Of a DNA stretch of 64,000 nt, positions 26,060-35,081 are shown piece by piece. The stretch covers positions 186,001-250,000 of the forward strand of contig NZ_JAPEVI010000001.1 of NCBI RefSeq assembly GCF_026240905.1. The letters are read 5' to 3'. Within the stretch, counting starts at the first letter, position 1. Every line of letters begins with the position of its first letter. Under the pieces are notes generated by a model. It ran no database searches and was not told the origin of the DNA. It worked only from the letters and a program-made list of their open reading frames with translations. Made by a program: the position numbers and the translations under genes. Source of the stretch: Roseibium salinum. Lineage in GTDB: Bacteria > Pseudomonadota > Alphaproteobacteria > Rhizobiales > Stappiaceae.

Positions 26060-26941
26060 TCACGTATGGGAGAAACGGTTCTTGATGAGCACATGAACGA
26101 CTGTCAGTCCCACCGTGAACGCAAAGAGCATGAAGGACACCGCCGCCGCGTAGCCGTAATCGAGGCGTTCGAATCCCGTCTTGAAGATGTTGGTCATGAT
26201 GACCTCGGTCGCGCCCGCCGGCCCGCCGCCCGTGGTGGTGTAGACTTCGGTGAAGACCCGGAACCCGCGGATGAGCGACAGCATGATCACGACGGAAAAG
26301 GCCGGAACAAGCCCGGGAACCGTGACGTGCCAGAGCTTGCGCAGCGGGCTGGCACCGTCGACATCGGCCGCGTCGTAGAGCTCGCGGTTGATACCGGCCA
26401 GCCCGGCAATGAAGATCACCATGCTGTAGGGAACATTCTTCCAGACCTGCAGCAGGATCACCACGAAGAGCGCCTGGTTGGGATCCGACATGAAGCCCTG
26501 GGGCGCGCCGCCGAAGAAACCAAGGATGCTGTTCACCACGCCGGTCGACGCCGGATAGAACAGGATGCGCCAGATTTCGGCCAGGACCGCCACGGAGGTG
26601 ACGGCGGGAAAGAAGATCGCAGTCCGGATGATGCGGATATGCAGCGCCTGACCCTCCAGGATGAGCGCCACCGCGAAGGCCAGAAGACCGCCGGCGATCG
26701 TCGTGGAGACTACATAGATCAGTGTGTTCGCCGCCGCCGCGCCCAGGGCGCTGTCGGACAGGGCAAGCTGGAAATTGGCCAGCCCCACCCATTCATCGGC
26801 CCCCACGAATTTCACTTCGTAGAAGCTCATGATCAGGCCCTTGATGATGGGCACGAACTTGAACCATGTGAAAAAGATCAGCGCCGGGGCGAGAAACAGC
26901 CACGGAATGGTCCATCTCCAGCGCTTGGGATCGATGCTCAT
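26060..26941 (-). CDS. Carbohydrate ABC importer permease, MalF/UgpA-like
   Basis: This 293-aa CUT1 permease has about six membrane segments and the EAA loop (YDAADVDGASPLRKLWHVTVPGL). It follows the binding-protein gene after a spacer that contains a hairpin and precedes the MalG-like permease by nine bases. Confidence 0.93.
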   Translation of the reverse strand: MSIDPKRWRWTIPWLFLAPALIFFTWFKFVPIIKGLIMSFYEVKFVGADEWVGLANFQLALSDSALGAAAANTLIYVVSTTIAGGLLAFAVALILEGQALHIRIIRTAIFFPAVTSVAVLAEIWRILFYPASTGVVNSILGFFGGAPQGFMSDPNQALFVVILLQVWKNVPYSMVIFIAGLAGINRELYDAADVDGASPLRKLWHVTVPGLVPAFSVVIMLSLIRGFRVFTEVYTTTGGGPAGATEVIMTNIFKTGFERLDYGYAAAVSFMLFAFTVGLTVVHVLIKNRFSHT

Positions 26942-26965
26942 ACTATCATCCTCATGCCATCGGGG

Positions 26966-27002
26966 ACCTGCCGGTATGACCGGGGTGGCAATGCCGGCAG
27001 GT
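26966..27002 (-). other. Intercistronic hairpin after binding-protein gene
   Basis: A perfect 9-bp inverted repeat (26966-26974/26994-27002) lies between the binding-protein stop and the first permease. The loop is 19 bases and no U-tract follows. It matches the pattern seen in the other importer operons of the window. Confidence 0.55.
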
Positions 27003-27025
27003 TGCTTGATGACGGTGACCGGAGG

Positions 27026-28315
27026 TCAGTTCGCCCGGACGCCCTGCTTGGCGAGTTCCGCATTGACTGTTTCGTCAATCTCGGCAAGCCCGGCGGTGAT
27101 ATCGGACGAACAGTCCGCGAGGATCCGGTTGAAGCCGTCGGCAGTCATCTGACGGATCGGCTTCCAGTTCGGCACGCGCGGGAAATAATGTCCGCTCGTG
27201 GCGTAGAGCTCGGCATAGGTGGCCCAGGCTTTATCGGGCTGGACCTCGGCGACATCGACATTCTTGTTGACCGGCAGCCGCACGATCGGGCTGGAATCAA
27301 TGCCCGCGGCCATGCCGGTTTTCTGACCGTCTGCGGAGATCAGGTATTCGATGAACTGCCGGGCCGCGTCCTCCTGTTCGGTAGAACCCATGATGAATGC
27401 GGCTTCGCCTTCGGCAAGTTCGCCCTGGCCGGCAGGGCCGGCCGGCGGAGCAATCACTTCGATGACCTCCCGGCCCGGTTCCTTGCTGAAGGGGGCCAGG
27501 TGATAGGGACCGGATCGGTAGATGCCGGCCTGCCCGGAACTGAACACCGGCGTGGCGTCGCCTGTGGTTGCGGTTATCGCCGACGGCTGGGCATAGCCGT
27601 TGCATATGAAATCCCGGGCGAAGGAAACCGCTTTCTCGACTTCGGGGGTACCGAGCGAGGAGGTATAACCATTGCCCTTTTGCTCCAGGAACTGACCGCC
27701 CGCCTGCCAGATCAGGTCGGACAGGAACCAGGTGGCATAGCCGCGTGTTGCCGATACCGGCATGACATAGCCGTAGGTATCCGCCTGGCCGTTGCCGTCC
27801 GGATCGTCCTCGGTGAAGGCGCGCGCGAGTTCATAGAGCTCGTCCCATGTCTTGGGAACGTCGTAGCCAAGTTTTTCGCGCCAGTCCTTGCGGACGAAGA
27901 CCGCAAAGGCCTGGGCGGACGTCGGAACGCCGTAGTATTTGCCGTCCTGGGACTGCACGCTCTGCCAGGCGACGTCGTGAAGCTGGTCGCCGTCCTGGAC
28001 CGCGCTGCGGTCGATTTCCTTCAGTATGCCCATGTCGAGCAACTGGCCCATCGAGGTGGCATCATTGACCACCACATCGGGAAGCGAGCCGCCCACGGCG
28101 GCGCGCGCAAGACGTGTTTCAAAATCGGTGTTGGCCAGGAACAGGTCGATTTCAATGCCGGTTTTTTCGGTGAAATCCTTGCTGATCTGGTCCAGAACAG
28201 CTTTTTCGTTGTCGCCATAACGCATCCAGACCTTCAGCGGGTCGGCTGCCTCGGCCGCCGATGCAAGGGTAATACTCATCAGGGCCGCCGATGCGACCGT
28301 GCCGATTGTCTTCAT
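27026..28315 (-). CDS. Carbohydrate ABC importer substrate-binding protein (CUT1)
   Basis: This 429-aa periplasmic protein has a Sec signal (MKTIGTVASAALMSITLASAAEA) and the extracellular solute-binding family 1 fold (VWMRYGDNEKAVLDQ, WDELYELARAF). It should bind a sugar or oligosaccharide and deliver it to the two permeases. ATG 28315 has GGAGGAG upstream. It is first gene of the operon and faces the divergent LacI gene across a gap with two operator-like sites. Confidence 0.92.
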   Translation of the reverse strand: MKTIGTVASAALMSITLASAAEAADPLKVWMRYGDNEKAVLDQISKDFTEKTGIEIDLFLANTDFETRLARAAVGGSLPDVVVNDATSMGQLLDMGILKEIDRSAVQDGDQLHDVAWQSVQSQDGKYYGVPTSAQAFAVFVRKDWREKLGYDVPKTWDELYELARAFTEDDPDGNGQADTYGYVMPVSATRGYATWFLSDLIWQAGGQFLEQKGNGYTSSLGTPEVEKAVSFARDFICNGYAQPSAITATTGDATPVFSSGQAGIYRSGPYHLAPFSKEPGREVIEVIAPPAGPAGQGELAEGEAAFIMGSTEQEDAARQFIEYLISADGQKTGMAAGIDSSPIVRLPVNKNVDVAEVQPDKAWATYAELYATSGHYFPRVPNWKPIRQMTADGFNRILADCSSDITAGLAEIDETVNAELAKQGVRAN

Positions 28316-28438
28316 AGGTCTCCTCCACATTCTGCCATCCTGCTCCGCGTTGTCGGGCGCTGGTGTTTCTGCGGCGCCCTGATGAAATCCTCCCGGATGG
28401 TTAGAGGACTATAGGCTGGTATTTTTATGATTTCAAGA

Positions 28439-28450
28439 AAACGTTTAACT
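28439..28450. promoter_or_regulatory. LacI-type operator candidate, distal
   Basis: AAAACGTTTAAC, centred on CG at 28443/28444, resembles the central-CG operators of LacI-family proteins. It lies about 125 bases upstream of the importer start, in an AT-rich stretch suited to a promoter. The second copy is 170 bp away. Confidence 0.5.
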
Positions 28451-28606
28451 AAAATTTCTGGCATGTAATTTTCATATTTTTGTATTTTTGTTGCGCACAT
28501 GGCGTTCTCTCGCCTTGAGGTTGGGGATCTGGAGCCGAATTTGGAGAAATGCAGGTGATGATTGCAAGTGTCGCCCTGGCAGGATACAAACATAAGATCA
28601 AAAAAA

Positions 28607-28620
28607 GGAAATCGTTTACC
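28607..28620. promoter_or_regulatory. LacI-type operator candidate, over the lacI-family ribosome site
   Basis: GGAAATCGTTTACC shares the AAnCGTTTA core with the distal site and ends six bases before the regulator's ATG. It overlaps the ribosome-binding region (AAAAGGAA), which would allow autorepression. Confidence 0.5.
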
Positions 28621-28625
28621 TCTTC

Positions 28626-29678
28626 ATGAACCAGCGCAAGAAAGCCACGATCCGGGATGTCGCCGAGGCGGCGGGTGTCTCCATCGCAACCGTTTCAAAA
28701 TACATTAACCGCCAGCAGTCCTTCTCCCCGTCGGTTGAGGAAAAGCTGCGCTCGGCGATCCTCGACCTCGGCTACAGCCAGAATCCGGCGGCACGCAGCA
28801 TGGTCACTGGCCGGACGACGGCCATCGGCCTTGCGGTGATGGATATTTCAAACCCCCACTATGCCAATGTCATGAAGGGGGCAAACCGTGTGGCACTTGC
28901 CAATGGCTACAACCTCCTCGTCGTCGATCTGGAGGAAAAGTCTACCGGGGTGCGTGAGCTTCTCGAGCCGCTGGTACTGCGCACCGACGGGCTCATTGTC
29001 AGCGCGCGCATTCCGAAGGATGTGGTCGACTGGCTCGCCGAACTCGACAAACCGGTCGCCTTTCTCGGTCAGCCGGAGCGCCAGGGCGTCGTCTCCGTCG
29101 GCATGGACAGTGTCGAGGTCGCGTCGCTTCTTGCCGGCTATCTGGCTCAGCAGGGGTTCACCCGGATCGGCTATGTGGGCTATCCCCGCGCCGCCTGGAA
29201 CGTGGAGCGTCTGCGCGGGCTTCATGCCGTCCTCGATCCTGCGGGTATCGAATTGATGGAGTTCAACGCGGAAGAGCCGACGAGCGAGGCTGGTGAAAGG
29301 GTCGCCGCGAAGGTTCTCCTTCGGTCGGACCGGCCGCAGGCGGTGATCGGCTGCAACGATCTGGTTGCTATCGGCCTGATGACGCAAGCGCGAGCGCTCG
29401 GGTTCCGCATACCCGAAGACGTGGCCTTTGCCGGCATCGATAACATTCCGACAAGCCGCTATGTCACGCCGGCCCTGACCACTGTCGACGTGTTCAGCGA
29501 GGCGACGGGCGAAGCGGTGATGAAGCAGATCATATCGATGGTCACAGACCAACCTCCGTCGGACGAACTGCGGCGCCAGCCGCTGCTGATTGTCCGCGAT
29601 TCCGCAAAGCGCGTCAGTGGTGACGACATCCCCGCGAAGGCGGAGGAGCTCTCAAAATCCGAAGAGTTGGGCAAGTAG
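28626..29678 (+). CDS. LacI family regulator of the heparinase/importer operon
   Basis: This 350-aa repressor has an N-terminal helix-turn-helix (TIRDVAEAAGVSIATVSKYIN) and hinge helix (NPAARSMVTGRT), followed by a periplasmic-binding-protein-like ligand domain (about residues 65-335). It is divergent from the importer operon, which it most likely controls in response to a sugar from the imported oligosaccharide. Confidence 0.9.
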   Translation: MNQRKKATIRDVAEAAGVSIATVSKYINRQQSFSPSVEEKLRSAILDLGYSQNPAARSMVTGRTTAIGLAVMDISNPHYANVMKGANRVALANGYNLLVVDLEEKSTGVRELLEPLVLRTDGLIVSARIPKDVVDWLAELDKPVAFLGQPERQGVVSVGMDSVEVASLLAGYLAQQGFTRIGYVGYPRAAWNVERLRGLHAVLDPAGIELMEFNAEEPTSEAGERVAAKVLLRSDRPQAVIGCNDLVAIGLMTQARALGFRIPEDVAFAGIDNIPTSRYVTPALTTVDVFSEATGEAVMKQIISMVTDQPPSDELRRQPLLIVRDSAKRVSGDDIPAKAEELSKSEELGK

Positions 29679-29684
29679 TCGGTT

Positions 29685-29716
29685 CCGGCGGATGTTCATA
29701 CAACAAGGGCAGCGGC
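29685..29716. repeat. Dispersed 32-bp repeat, copy 2
   Basis: It matches 19071-19102 at 29 of 32 positions. It lies in the non-coding gap between the LacI gene and the convergent methyltransferase gene. On the minus strand it contains ATG followed by only 14 codons, so it could be a relic of a gene start. Confidence 0.5.
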
Positions 29717-29857
29717 AGTCAGTGGCGGGCGTTGCCGAAAGACTTTCCTCCGATTTCGACCGTACCGGGCTATTTCTATTCCTGGCGTGATTTCGGCTTT
29801 GGCGGTGTGACGCGCGGCAGGAAGGCGCTCTGCTCACCTCGAGCGGTTTTCGGCTAT

Positions 29858-30676
29858 CTAAGCCTGTGCGGAGACGAGAGCCGCCGGCGCGGGCACACGA
29901 AGTCTTGAGCCATTGTGGAACCGGTCGTCTACCGCCTCCACCATGGCCCGCCTGATCGCCTCGCGGTTTGCCTGTGGCTGCGCGTCGATCAGCATCTTCG
30001 CCCGGACGGTCCCAAGCGAGAAGATCTTCCAAAGGCCGTCCGGTTGATCGAATTCGTAGGCGCATTCGATTGTGCTCGACTGGACGTTCCTGAACCCGGC
30101 ATCCGAAAGCAGGGCCTCCGCCGTCGCTGGATCCGCCAGGCGGTGGAAGTCCGGCGCCGGTGGGAGCGATGTTTGAGGATCTCCGTGTGCCTGAATTGAC
30201 CCGAAAGCAATCCGGAACGCGTGGGACCGGTCGGGTCCGCACCAAGCAGTCATGACGAAGATGCCGCCCGGTCGGAGTACGCGATGCACCTCCGAGAGCG
30301 CCTTCGGCTGATCAGGTACATGCATCATGCCGAAGGCGCACACGACGGCGTCGAACGTCCCGTCAGAGAACGGCAACGACTGCGCGTCGCCCTCTATCAG
30401 TTCGGCAGCTTCGGCACGGCTGCGAGCCTGGCTTAGCATGGCGGGCGAGAAGTCGAGCCCGGTGACCTCCGCCCCGACAGCAAGGAGCGCCTCGATGCCG
30501 GCACCGTGGCCGCAACAAAGGTCGAGGACGCGCTTGCCGCTTCCCGCGCCTGACGCCTTCACGATCGGGCCGATCGCCATGTCCGTGGCCCTCGCGAACG
30601 AGGCGACGTAGCTATCGACGGTTGCGTGATCCGACCAGCCTACCGACTCCAGCTTGCCAAATTCGCTGTAGTTCAC
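29858..30676 (-). CDS. Class I SAM-dependent methyltransferase (UbiE/Methyltransf_11 type)
   Basis: This 272-aa protein has the methyltransferase motifs in order: VLDLCCGHGAGIEAL (motif I, near residue 49), VTGLDFSPAML, EGDAQSLPF, DAVVCAFGMMHV and LRPGGIFVMT. The last 80 residues are variable and may hold substrate contacts. It sits between the LacI gene (convergent) and the importer operon at 31-37 kb and has no operon partner. The substrate is unknown. Confidence 0.85.
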   Translation of the reverse strand: MNYSEFGKLESVGWSDHATVDSYVASFARATDMAIGPIVKASGAGSGKRVLDLCCGHGAGIEALLAVGAEVTGLDFSPAMLSQARSRAEAAELIEGDAQSLPFSDGTFDAVVCAFGMMHVPDQPKALSEVHRVLRPGGIFVMTAWCGPDRSHAFRIAFGSIQAHGDPQTSLPPAPDFHRLADPATAEALLSDAGFRNVQSSTIECAYEFDQPDGLWKIFSLGTVRAKMLIDAQPQANREAIRRAMVEAVDDRFHNGSRLRVPAPAALVSAQA

Positions 30677-30880
30677 GCCATGAACTCCTGTCGTCGAGGT
30701 CCGGTTCGTCGCATCATCTTACCATGCTCCCCATGGCGGCGATACCTTGCCCGGACCGTCCGTGCGTGCCGGCTGAGACGGCCCCGGACATGCCGGTATA
30801 CCAAACCAGAAGATCCATCGGAATTTTGCCCATTCGCCCCTTTTGCGCCGAACACAACCGGCAAAAAGAACACGAGCTAT

Positions 30881-31705
30881 TCAGGTCTCGGTTCCCGCCA
30901 CCCCGGACAGTGCAAGGAGGTCCTCGTAGGCGCCGGGGCCGGCTGCGAGAACGGGGGAGCCGTTGAGGACTGCGTCGCCTTCGACGGGGAAGGGCAGATA
31001 GTGGCCGCCCGCTTCGCTGATCAGGCAGTAGCCGGCAAGGCAATCCCAGGCGTGCATGTAGGGCTCGAAATATCCGGCCAGGCGCCCGGCGGCGACCCAG
31101 GCAAGCATCTGGGCCCCCGACCCGGTGCGGATGTAGTTGCCGCCTGCCGACAGCAAGTTGCTGATGGCGGTGCCGATCACCGCCGGCGGGACATGGTGGT
31201 TGCCGCCGATGCCGGTCAGGCTGTTCTGCAGTGTCCTTGAAGGATCCAGTTGCAGCTTCTCGCCGTTGAGCGTCGCTCCGCCGCCTTTCATGGCCGCAAA
31301 GGTTTCGCGCTCGCAAGGCACGCGGATAACGCCCACGACAGGTTCACCCTCCGCCAAGAGAGCAATGGAGACGCACCAGTTCGGCAGGCCGTGGACGAAA
31401 GCGGAGGTGCCGTCGATCGGGTCGACTACCCAGGTGTAGCCGCTGGTGCCGGTCCGGTAACCGTGTTCTTCGCCCAGGATGCCATCCTGCGGAAAGGCCT
31501 GCTCCAGACGCTGGCGGATCAGGGTTTCGACATCGCGGTCGGCGATCGACACAACGTCCTGCATGCTGGTCTTGATTTCAACCTGCAGGTCCCGGCGGCG
31601 CAGGAAATAGTCCAGCGCCAGGGCGCCCGCTTCTTCGGCGATTTCCTCTGCCAGCGCGAACCGGCTTTCAAGGGTCACGGTTGGTGCCATTGTTTCGGTT
31701 CTCAT
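30881..31705 (-). CDS. Inositol monophosphatase family phosphatase
   Basis: This 274-aa metal-dependent phosphatase has the family motifs GEEHG (near residue 77), WVVDPIDGTSAF (near residue 90) and HAWDCLAGYCLI (near residue 217). It dephosphorylates small phosphate monoesters such as inositol, sugar or histidinol phosphates. The start at 31705 lies one base from the ATPase stop, so it belongs to the importer operon. Linked phosphatase and importer suggest uptake and dephosphorylation of an organophosphate. Confidence 0.88.
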   Translation of the reverse strand: MRTETMAPTVTLESRFALAEEIAEEAGALALDYFLRRRDLQVEIKTSMQDVVSIADRDVETLIRQRLEQAFPQDGILGEEHGYRTGTSGYTWVVDPIDGTSAFVHGLPNWCVSIALLAEGEPVVGVIRVPCERETFAAMKGGGATLNGEKLQLDPSRTLQNSLTGIGGNHHVPPAVIGTAISNLLSAGGNYIRTGSGAQMLAWVAAGRLAGYFEPYMHAWDCLAGYCLISEAGGHYLPFPVEGDAVLNGSPVLAAGPGAYEDLLALSGVAGTET

Positions 31706-31706
31706 G

Positions 31707-32768
31707 TCACCCGTCGATCAACGCCAGTCCGCGGTTGCGGAAGCCAAGGGAAACGGCGGTGCGGGGCGCCAGCAAATGCTCGACGGAGTGGTCGATGACG
31801 AAGAAATTGCCAACCGGCGTCTCGATCTCGTATTCGACATGGCCACCGAGATAGGCCGCGGTGAGTATTTCGCCGCCGATTCCCGAACCGCTTTCCGGAT
31901 TGAGAACGATCGCTCCCGGCCGGACGGCAAGCTTGGCGCTGCCGGGCCCGTTTTGCCGCGACGGCAGCCTGTGCTGCAGACCGCCGACGTCGATCACGGC
32001 ATGGTCTCCGTCCAGCTCCAGGACCTCGCAGGAAATGACATTCGCCTCGCCCATGAAGTCGGCGATGAAGGCCGAGGCCGGCTGTTCGTAAAGGGTCCGC
32101 GGCGCGCCGGTCTGGGCGATCCGGCCCTCCTTCATGACGACGATCCGGTCCGAGACCGCCAGGGCCTCGTCCTGATCGTGGGTCACGTAGACGGCGGTCA
32201 GGCCGAGCCTTTGCTGCAGCTCGCGGATCTCCGTGCGCACCCTGCGGCGCAGCCTGGCATCAAGGTTCGACAAGGGTTCGTCGAGGAGGAGGACCTGCGG
32301 GTTGAGAACCAGGGCGCGGGCCACGGCGACGCGCTGCTGCTGGCCGCCCGACAGTTCGGCCGGCAGGCGATGCCCCATGCCGGCAAGGCCGACCTGGGCG
32401 AGTCCGTCTTCCGCGAGCTCCCTGGCTTCCTGCTTCTTGAAGCCCGAGGATTCCAGGCCGTAGGCAACGTTGTCGCGGGCATCCATGTGCGGGAAGAGCG
32501 CATAGGACTGGAACACCATGGACACATCCCGCTCATGTGCCGGAACCATGGTCACGTCCCGCCCGCCGATCAGGATCCTGCCGGCAGTCGGATGTTCCAA
32601 GCCTGCCAGCATGCGCAAGGTGGTGGTCTTGCCGCAACCGGACGGGCCAAGCAGGGTGACGAGCGTGCCGGGTTCGATGGTGAGGGAAAGGTCGGGAATT
32701 GCGGTAAAGGCACCGAAGTCTTTGCGGATATTCTCAAAAACGACGGAGCCGGGCTTCAGGTCGGTCAT
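31707..32768 (-). CDS. ABC importer ATPase, AfuC/FbpC/PotA-like
   Basis: This 353-aa ATPase has Walker A GPSGCGKTT, signature LSGGQQQR, Walker B LLLDEPLSNLD, H-loop THDQDEA and a C-terminal TOBE domain (about residues 240-350). It overlaps the permease gene by four bases (32765-32768). Such ATPases serve ferric-iron, polyamine and phosphosugar importers. Confidence 0.9.
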   Translation of the reverse strand: MTDLKPGSVVFENIRKDFGAFTAIPDLSLTIEPGTLVTLLGPSGCGKTTTLRMLAGLEHPTAGRILIGGRDVTMVPAHERDVSMVFQSYALFPHMDARDNVAYGLESSGFKKQEARELAEDGLAQVGLAGMGHRLPAELSGGQQQRVAVARALVLNPQVLLLDEPLSNLDARLRRRVRTEIRELQQRLGLTAVYVTHDQDEALAVSDRIVVMKEGRIAQTGAPRTLYEQPASAFIADFMGEANVISCEVLELDGDHAVIDVGGLQHRLPSRQNGPGSAKLAVRPGAIVLNPESGSGIGGEILTAAYLGGHVEYEIETPVGNFFVIDHSVEHLLAPRTAVSLGFRNRGLALIDG

Positions 32769-35002
32769 ACGGTTTTCTCCTGCCCGAGACGGAATTTGCG
32801 TGTTTTGGCGACGCCGGAGACGCGATTTTCCCGCCGCAGGCGGCGTTCGCCGACAAGCAGCTGGAAGCCGGCAATGACCGTGATCATCACGAAGATCAGC
32901 ATCGAGGAATAGGCGATCGCGATGCCGTATTCTCCATTTTCCACCAGGCCGACGATGTAGGCGGTGGCCATGTTGTATTCGGCGCTGACCAGGAAAATGA
33001 CCGCGCTGATGGACGTGATGGCCCTGACGAACGAATAGACCAGGGCGGCGGTGATGGCCGGACGCAGCAGCGGCAGGATCACCTTGCGCAGCGTGCGTGC
33101 GCTGTTGGCCCTCAACGTCAGCGAGGCTTCATCGAGGCTCTTGTCGAGCTGGCTCATCGCCGCGATGCCGCCGCGCACGCCCACCGGCATGTTCCGGAAC
33201 ACGAAACAGGCGATCAGGATCAGGGCCGAGCCGGTCATTTCGAGCGGCGGCAGGTTGAAGGCCATGATGTAGCTGATGCCGATCACCGTGCCGGGGATGG
33301 CGAAGCTCATCATGAGGGCGAACTCGAAGGCGTTCTTGCCGGCAAAGGTCTGCCGCACGACGATATAGGCCGTCAGAAGGCCGACTGCCGCGGTAAGAGG
33401 CGCGGATATGAGGGCGATCTCCATGGTCGTCCAGAAGGAATTCCAGGCGACACCGGTCCACACCAGCGCACCGTCCGTAAAGCTGACCGAGAATGCGCGG
33501 GCGTAGTGCTCGAGGGTCAGCGAGTTGTCCAGGCCCCAGGTTTTCACGAAGCCTCCGAAGATGATCATCCCGTAGACAATGACCGTGAACGCCATCCAGG
33601 GAAGCACGATGCCGTAGATCGGGATCGACAGGCGCATGGGCAGGCCGGCATGCATGCCGCTGTCGCCCTTGCCGGTAACGGTGGCGAAATTCTTTCCCGA
33701 GAGCCAAAAGCGTTGCGCAAGGAATGCCGACAGGGTGAAGGAAAGCAGCACGATGGCCAGGACGGCGGCGCGCGAGGGATCGACTTGCGATCCGACAACC
33801 GCGAAGAAGATTTCGGTCGACAGGACGCCATGGCTGCCGCCAAGCACCAGCGGGTTGCCGAAATCCGCCATGCTCTCGATGAAGCCGATCAGGAAGGCGT
33901 TCGCCAGGCCGGGTTTCATGAGCGGCAGCGACACATACCAGAATGTGCGCCAGCGGTCGGCCCGCAGCGTCTGCGAGGCTTCCTCCATGGAGGGGCTGAC
34001 GCCTTCGACGACGCCGATGAGCACCAGGAAGGCAATAGGGGTGAAGGAGAGAACCTGCGCGATCCAGATGCCGGTCAGGCCGTAGAGCCAGCGGCTCGGC
34101 TCGATGCCGAACACGGTGTCGAGGGCCTGCGTGGCGATGCCGGAACGGCCGAAGAGAAGGGTGAGGGCGAGGCCGATCACGAAGGGCGGCGTGATGATCG
34201 GCAGGACCGTCAACAGCCGCAGGCCTTTCTTGAACGGAAAGTTGGTGCGCGTCGCCACCAGGGCAAAGGCGAGCCCCAGAACGGTGGAGCCCAGACCCGT
34301 CATCACGGCCAGAAACAGTGTGCGCCAGGCGACGCCGCAGCGGGCGCCACCGACAACGCAATCGAGGCTCCAGATGCCGGGGTCCTGGATATTGCGGATG
34401 AACCCCTCCGGTCTGAACGAGCCGTCGAAATCCTGCATGGATCCGGCAAACATGCTGCCGATCGGGTAGAAAACGAAAACCGTCACCAGAAGGATGAGGA
34501 TCGAGATCGATCCGACGACAAAGGCATCGCCTTTCATGAAGCCGCGCTCGGCGAGGCCGAAGGCGATGAAGAGCACGAAAACGAAGGAAACAAGGACGGC
34601 TCCGGCTCCCATGGCGGGCTGGCCGGTGGGCAGTGCACCGAATGCGGCTTCGGGGAATGTCCAGGCCCAGCCGGTAAAGCTGATGGCCAGCCCCTGCAGG
34701 GCCAGAAAGAAGATACCTGCCGTTCCGGAGACGATGAGCAGACGACCGCGCTTGTGCCGATCGCTCATGAACCGGGCAGCGCCGCCGAGAAGAAAGAGTA
34801 GCAGGGCGACGATCAGCCAGACCCGGCCTTCCGAGACGATCTGAAGAATGCCAGGCGCGAGATCCGCCGCGAAGGGAAATCCGGACGGCCACTCAAATTC
34901 GAAGAGACCGCTTTCCACCCTGTACCAGGGCAGAAGAAGAAATGCGCCGATCCCCAGCCCCAAAAGGACATTCAGCCGCTTGTTGCCACTCAGCATGGCC
35001 AC
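32765..35002 (-). CDS. Fused ABC importer permease, AfuB/FbpB-like
   Basis: This 745-aa inner-membrane protein contains two permease domains in one chain. Each has an EAA-type loop: EEASQTLRADRWRTFWYVSLPLMKPGL and DEASLTLRANSARTLRKVILPLLRPAI. An N-terminal extension with about three extra membrane segments precedes them. The layout matches AfuB, the permease of a phosphosugar importer once annotated as ferric-iron transport. A strong hairpin and 79 bases separate it from the binding-protein gene. Confidence 0.9.
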   Translation of the reverse strand: MAMLSGNKRLNVLLGLGIGAFLLLPWYRVESGLFEFEWPSGFPFAADLAPGILQIVSEGRVWLIVALLLFLLGGAARFMSDRHKRGRLLIVSGTAGIFFLALQGLAISFTGWAWTFPEAAFGALPTGQPAMGAGAVLVSFVFVLFIAFGLAERGFMKGDAFVVGSISILILLVTVFVFYPIGSMFAGSMQDFDGSFRPEGFIRNIQDPGIWSLDCVVGGARCGVAWRTLFLAVMTGLGSTVLGLAFALVATRTNFPFKKGLRLLTVLPIITPPFVIGLALTLLFGRSGIATQALDTVFGIEPSRWLYGLTGIWIAQVLSFTPIAFLVLIGVVEGVSPSMEEASQTLRADRWRTFWYVSLPLMKPGLANAFLIGFIESMADFGNPLVLGGSHGVLSTEIFFAVVGSQVDPSRAAVLAIVLLSFTLSAFLAQRFWLSGKNFATVTGKGDSGMHAGLPMRLSIPIYGIVLPWMAFTVIVYGMIIFGGFVKTWGLDNSLTLEHYARAFSVSFTDGALVWTGVAWNSFWTTMEIALISAPLTAAVGLLTAYIVVRQTFAGKNAFEFALMMSFAIPGTVIGISYIMAFNLPPLEMTGSALILIACFVFRNMPVGVRGGIAAMSQLDKSLDEASLTLRANSARTLRKVILPLLRPAITAALVYSFVRAITSISAVIFLVSAEYNMATAYIVGLVENGEYGIAIAYSSMLIFVMITVIAGFQLLVGERRLRRENRVSGVAKTRKFRLGQEKTV

Positions 35003-35030
35003 CCCTGTTTTTGGTTTTGATCATGGGTGA

Positions 35031-35066
35031 GACCCGCACCGGAGACGGATGCCTCCGGCGCGGGTC
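35031..35066 (-). other. Intercistronic hairpin after binding-protein gene
   Basis: A 14-bp stem (35031-35044/35053-35066, one G-U pair in the minus-strand RNA) with an eight-base loop lies just downstream of the binding-protein stop and upstream of the fused permease. No U-tract follows. Confidence 0.7.
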
Positions 35067-35081
35067 CCGTCGGGAGTCGGG

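Noticed and set aside
25940..28414. An 824-codon open frame on the plus strand opposite the carbohydrate importer genes
   Set aside because: It is antisense to three well-conserved ABC genes, has His/Arg/Asp-rich composition without domains, and arises from high GC. Similar long frames opposite 5-6.7 kb, 17.4-19.5 kb and 60.5-62.9 kb were rejected for the same reason.
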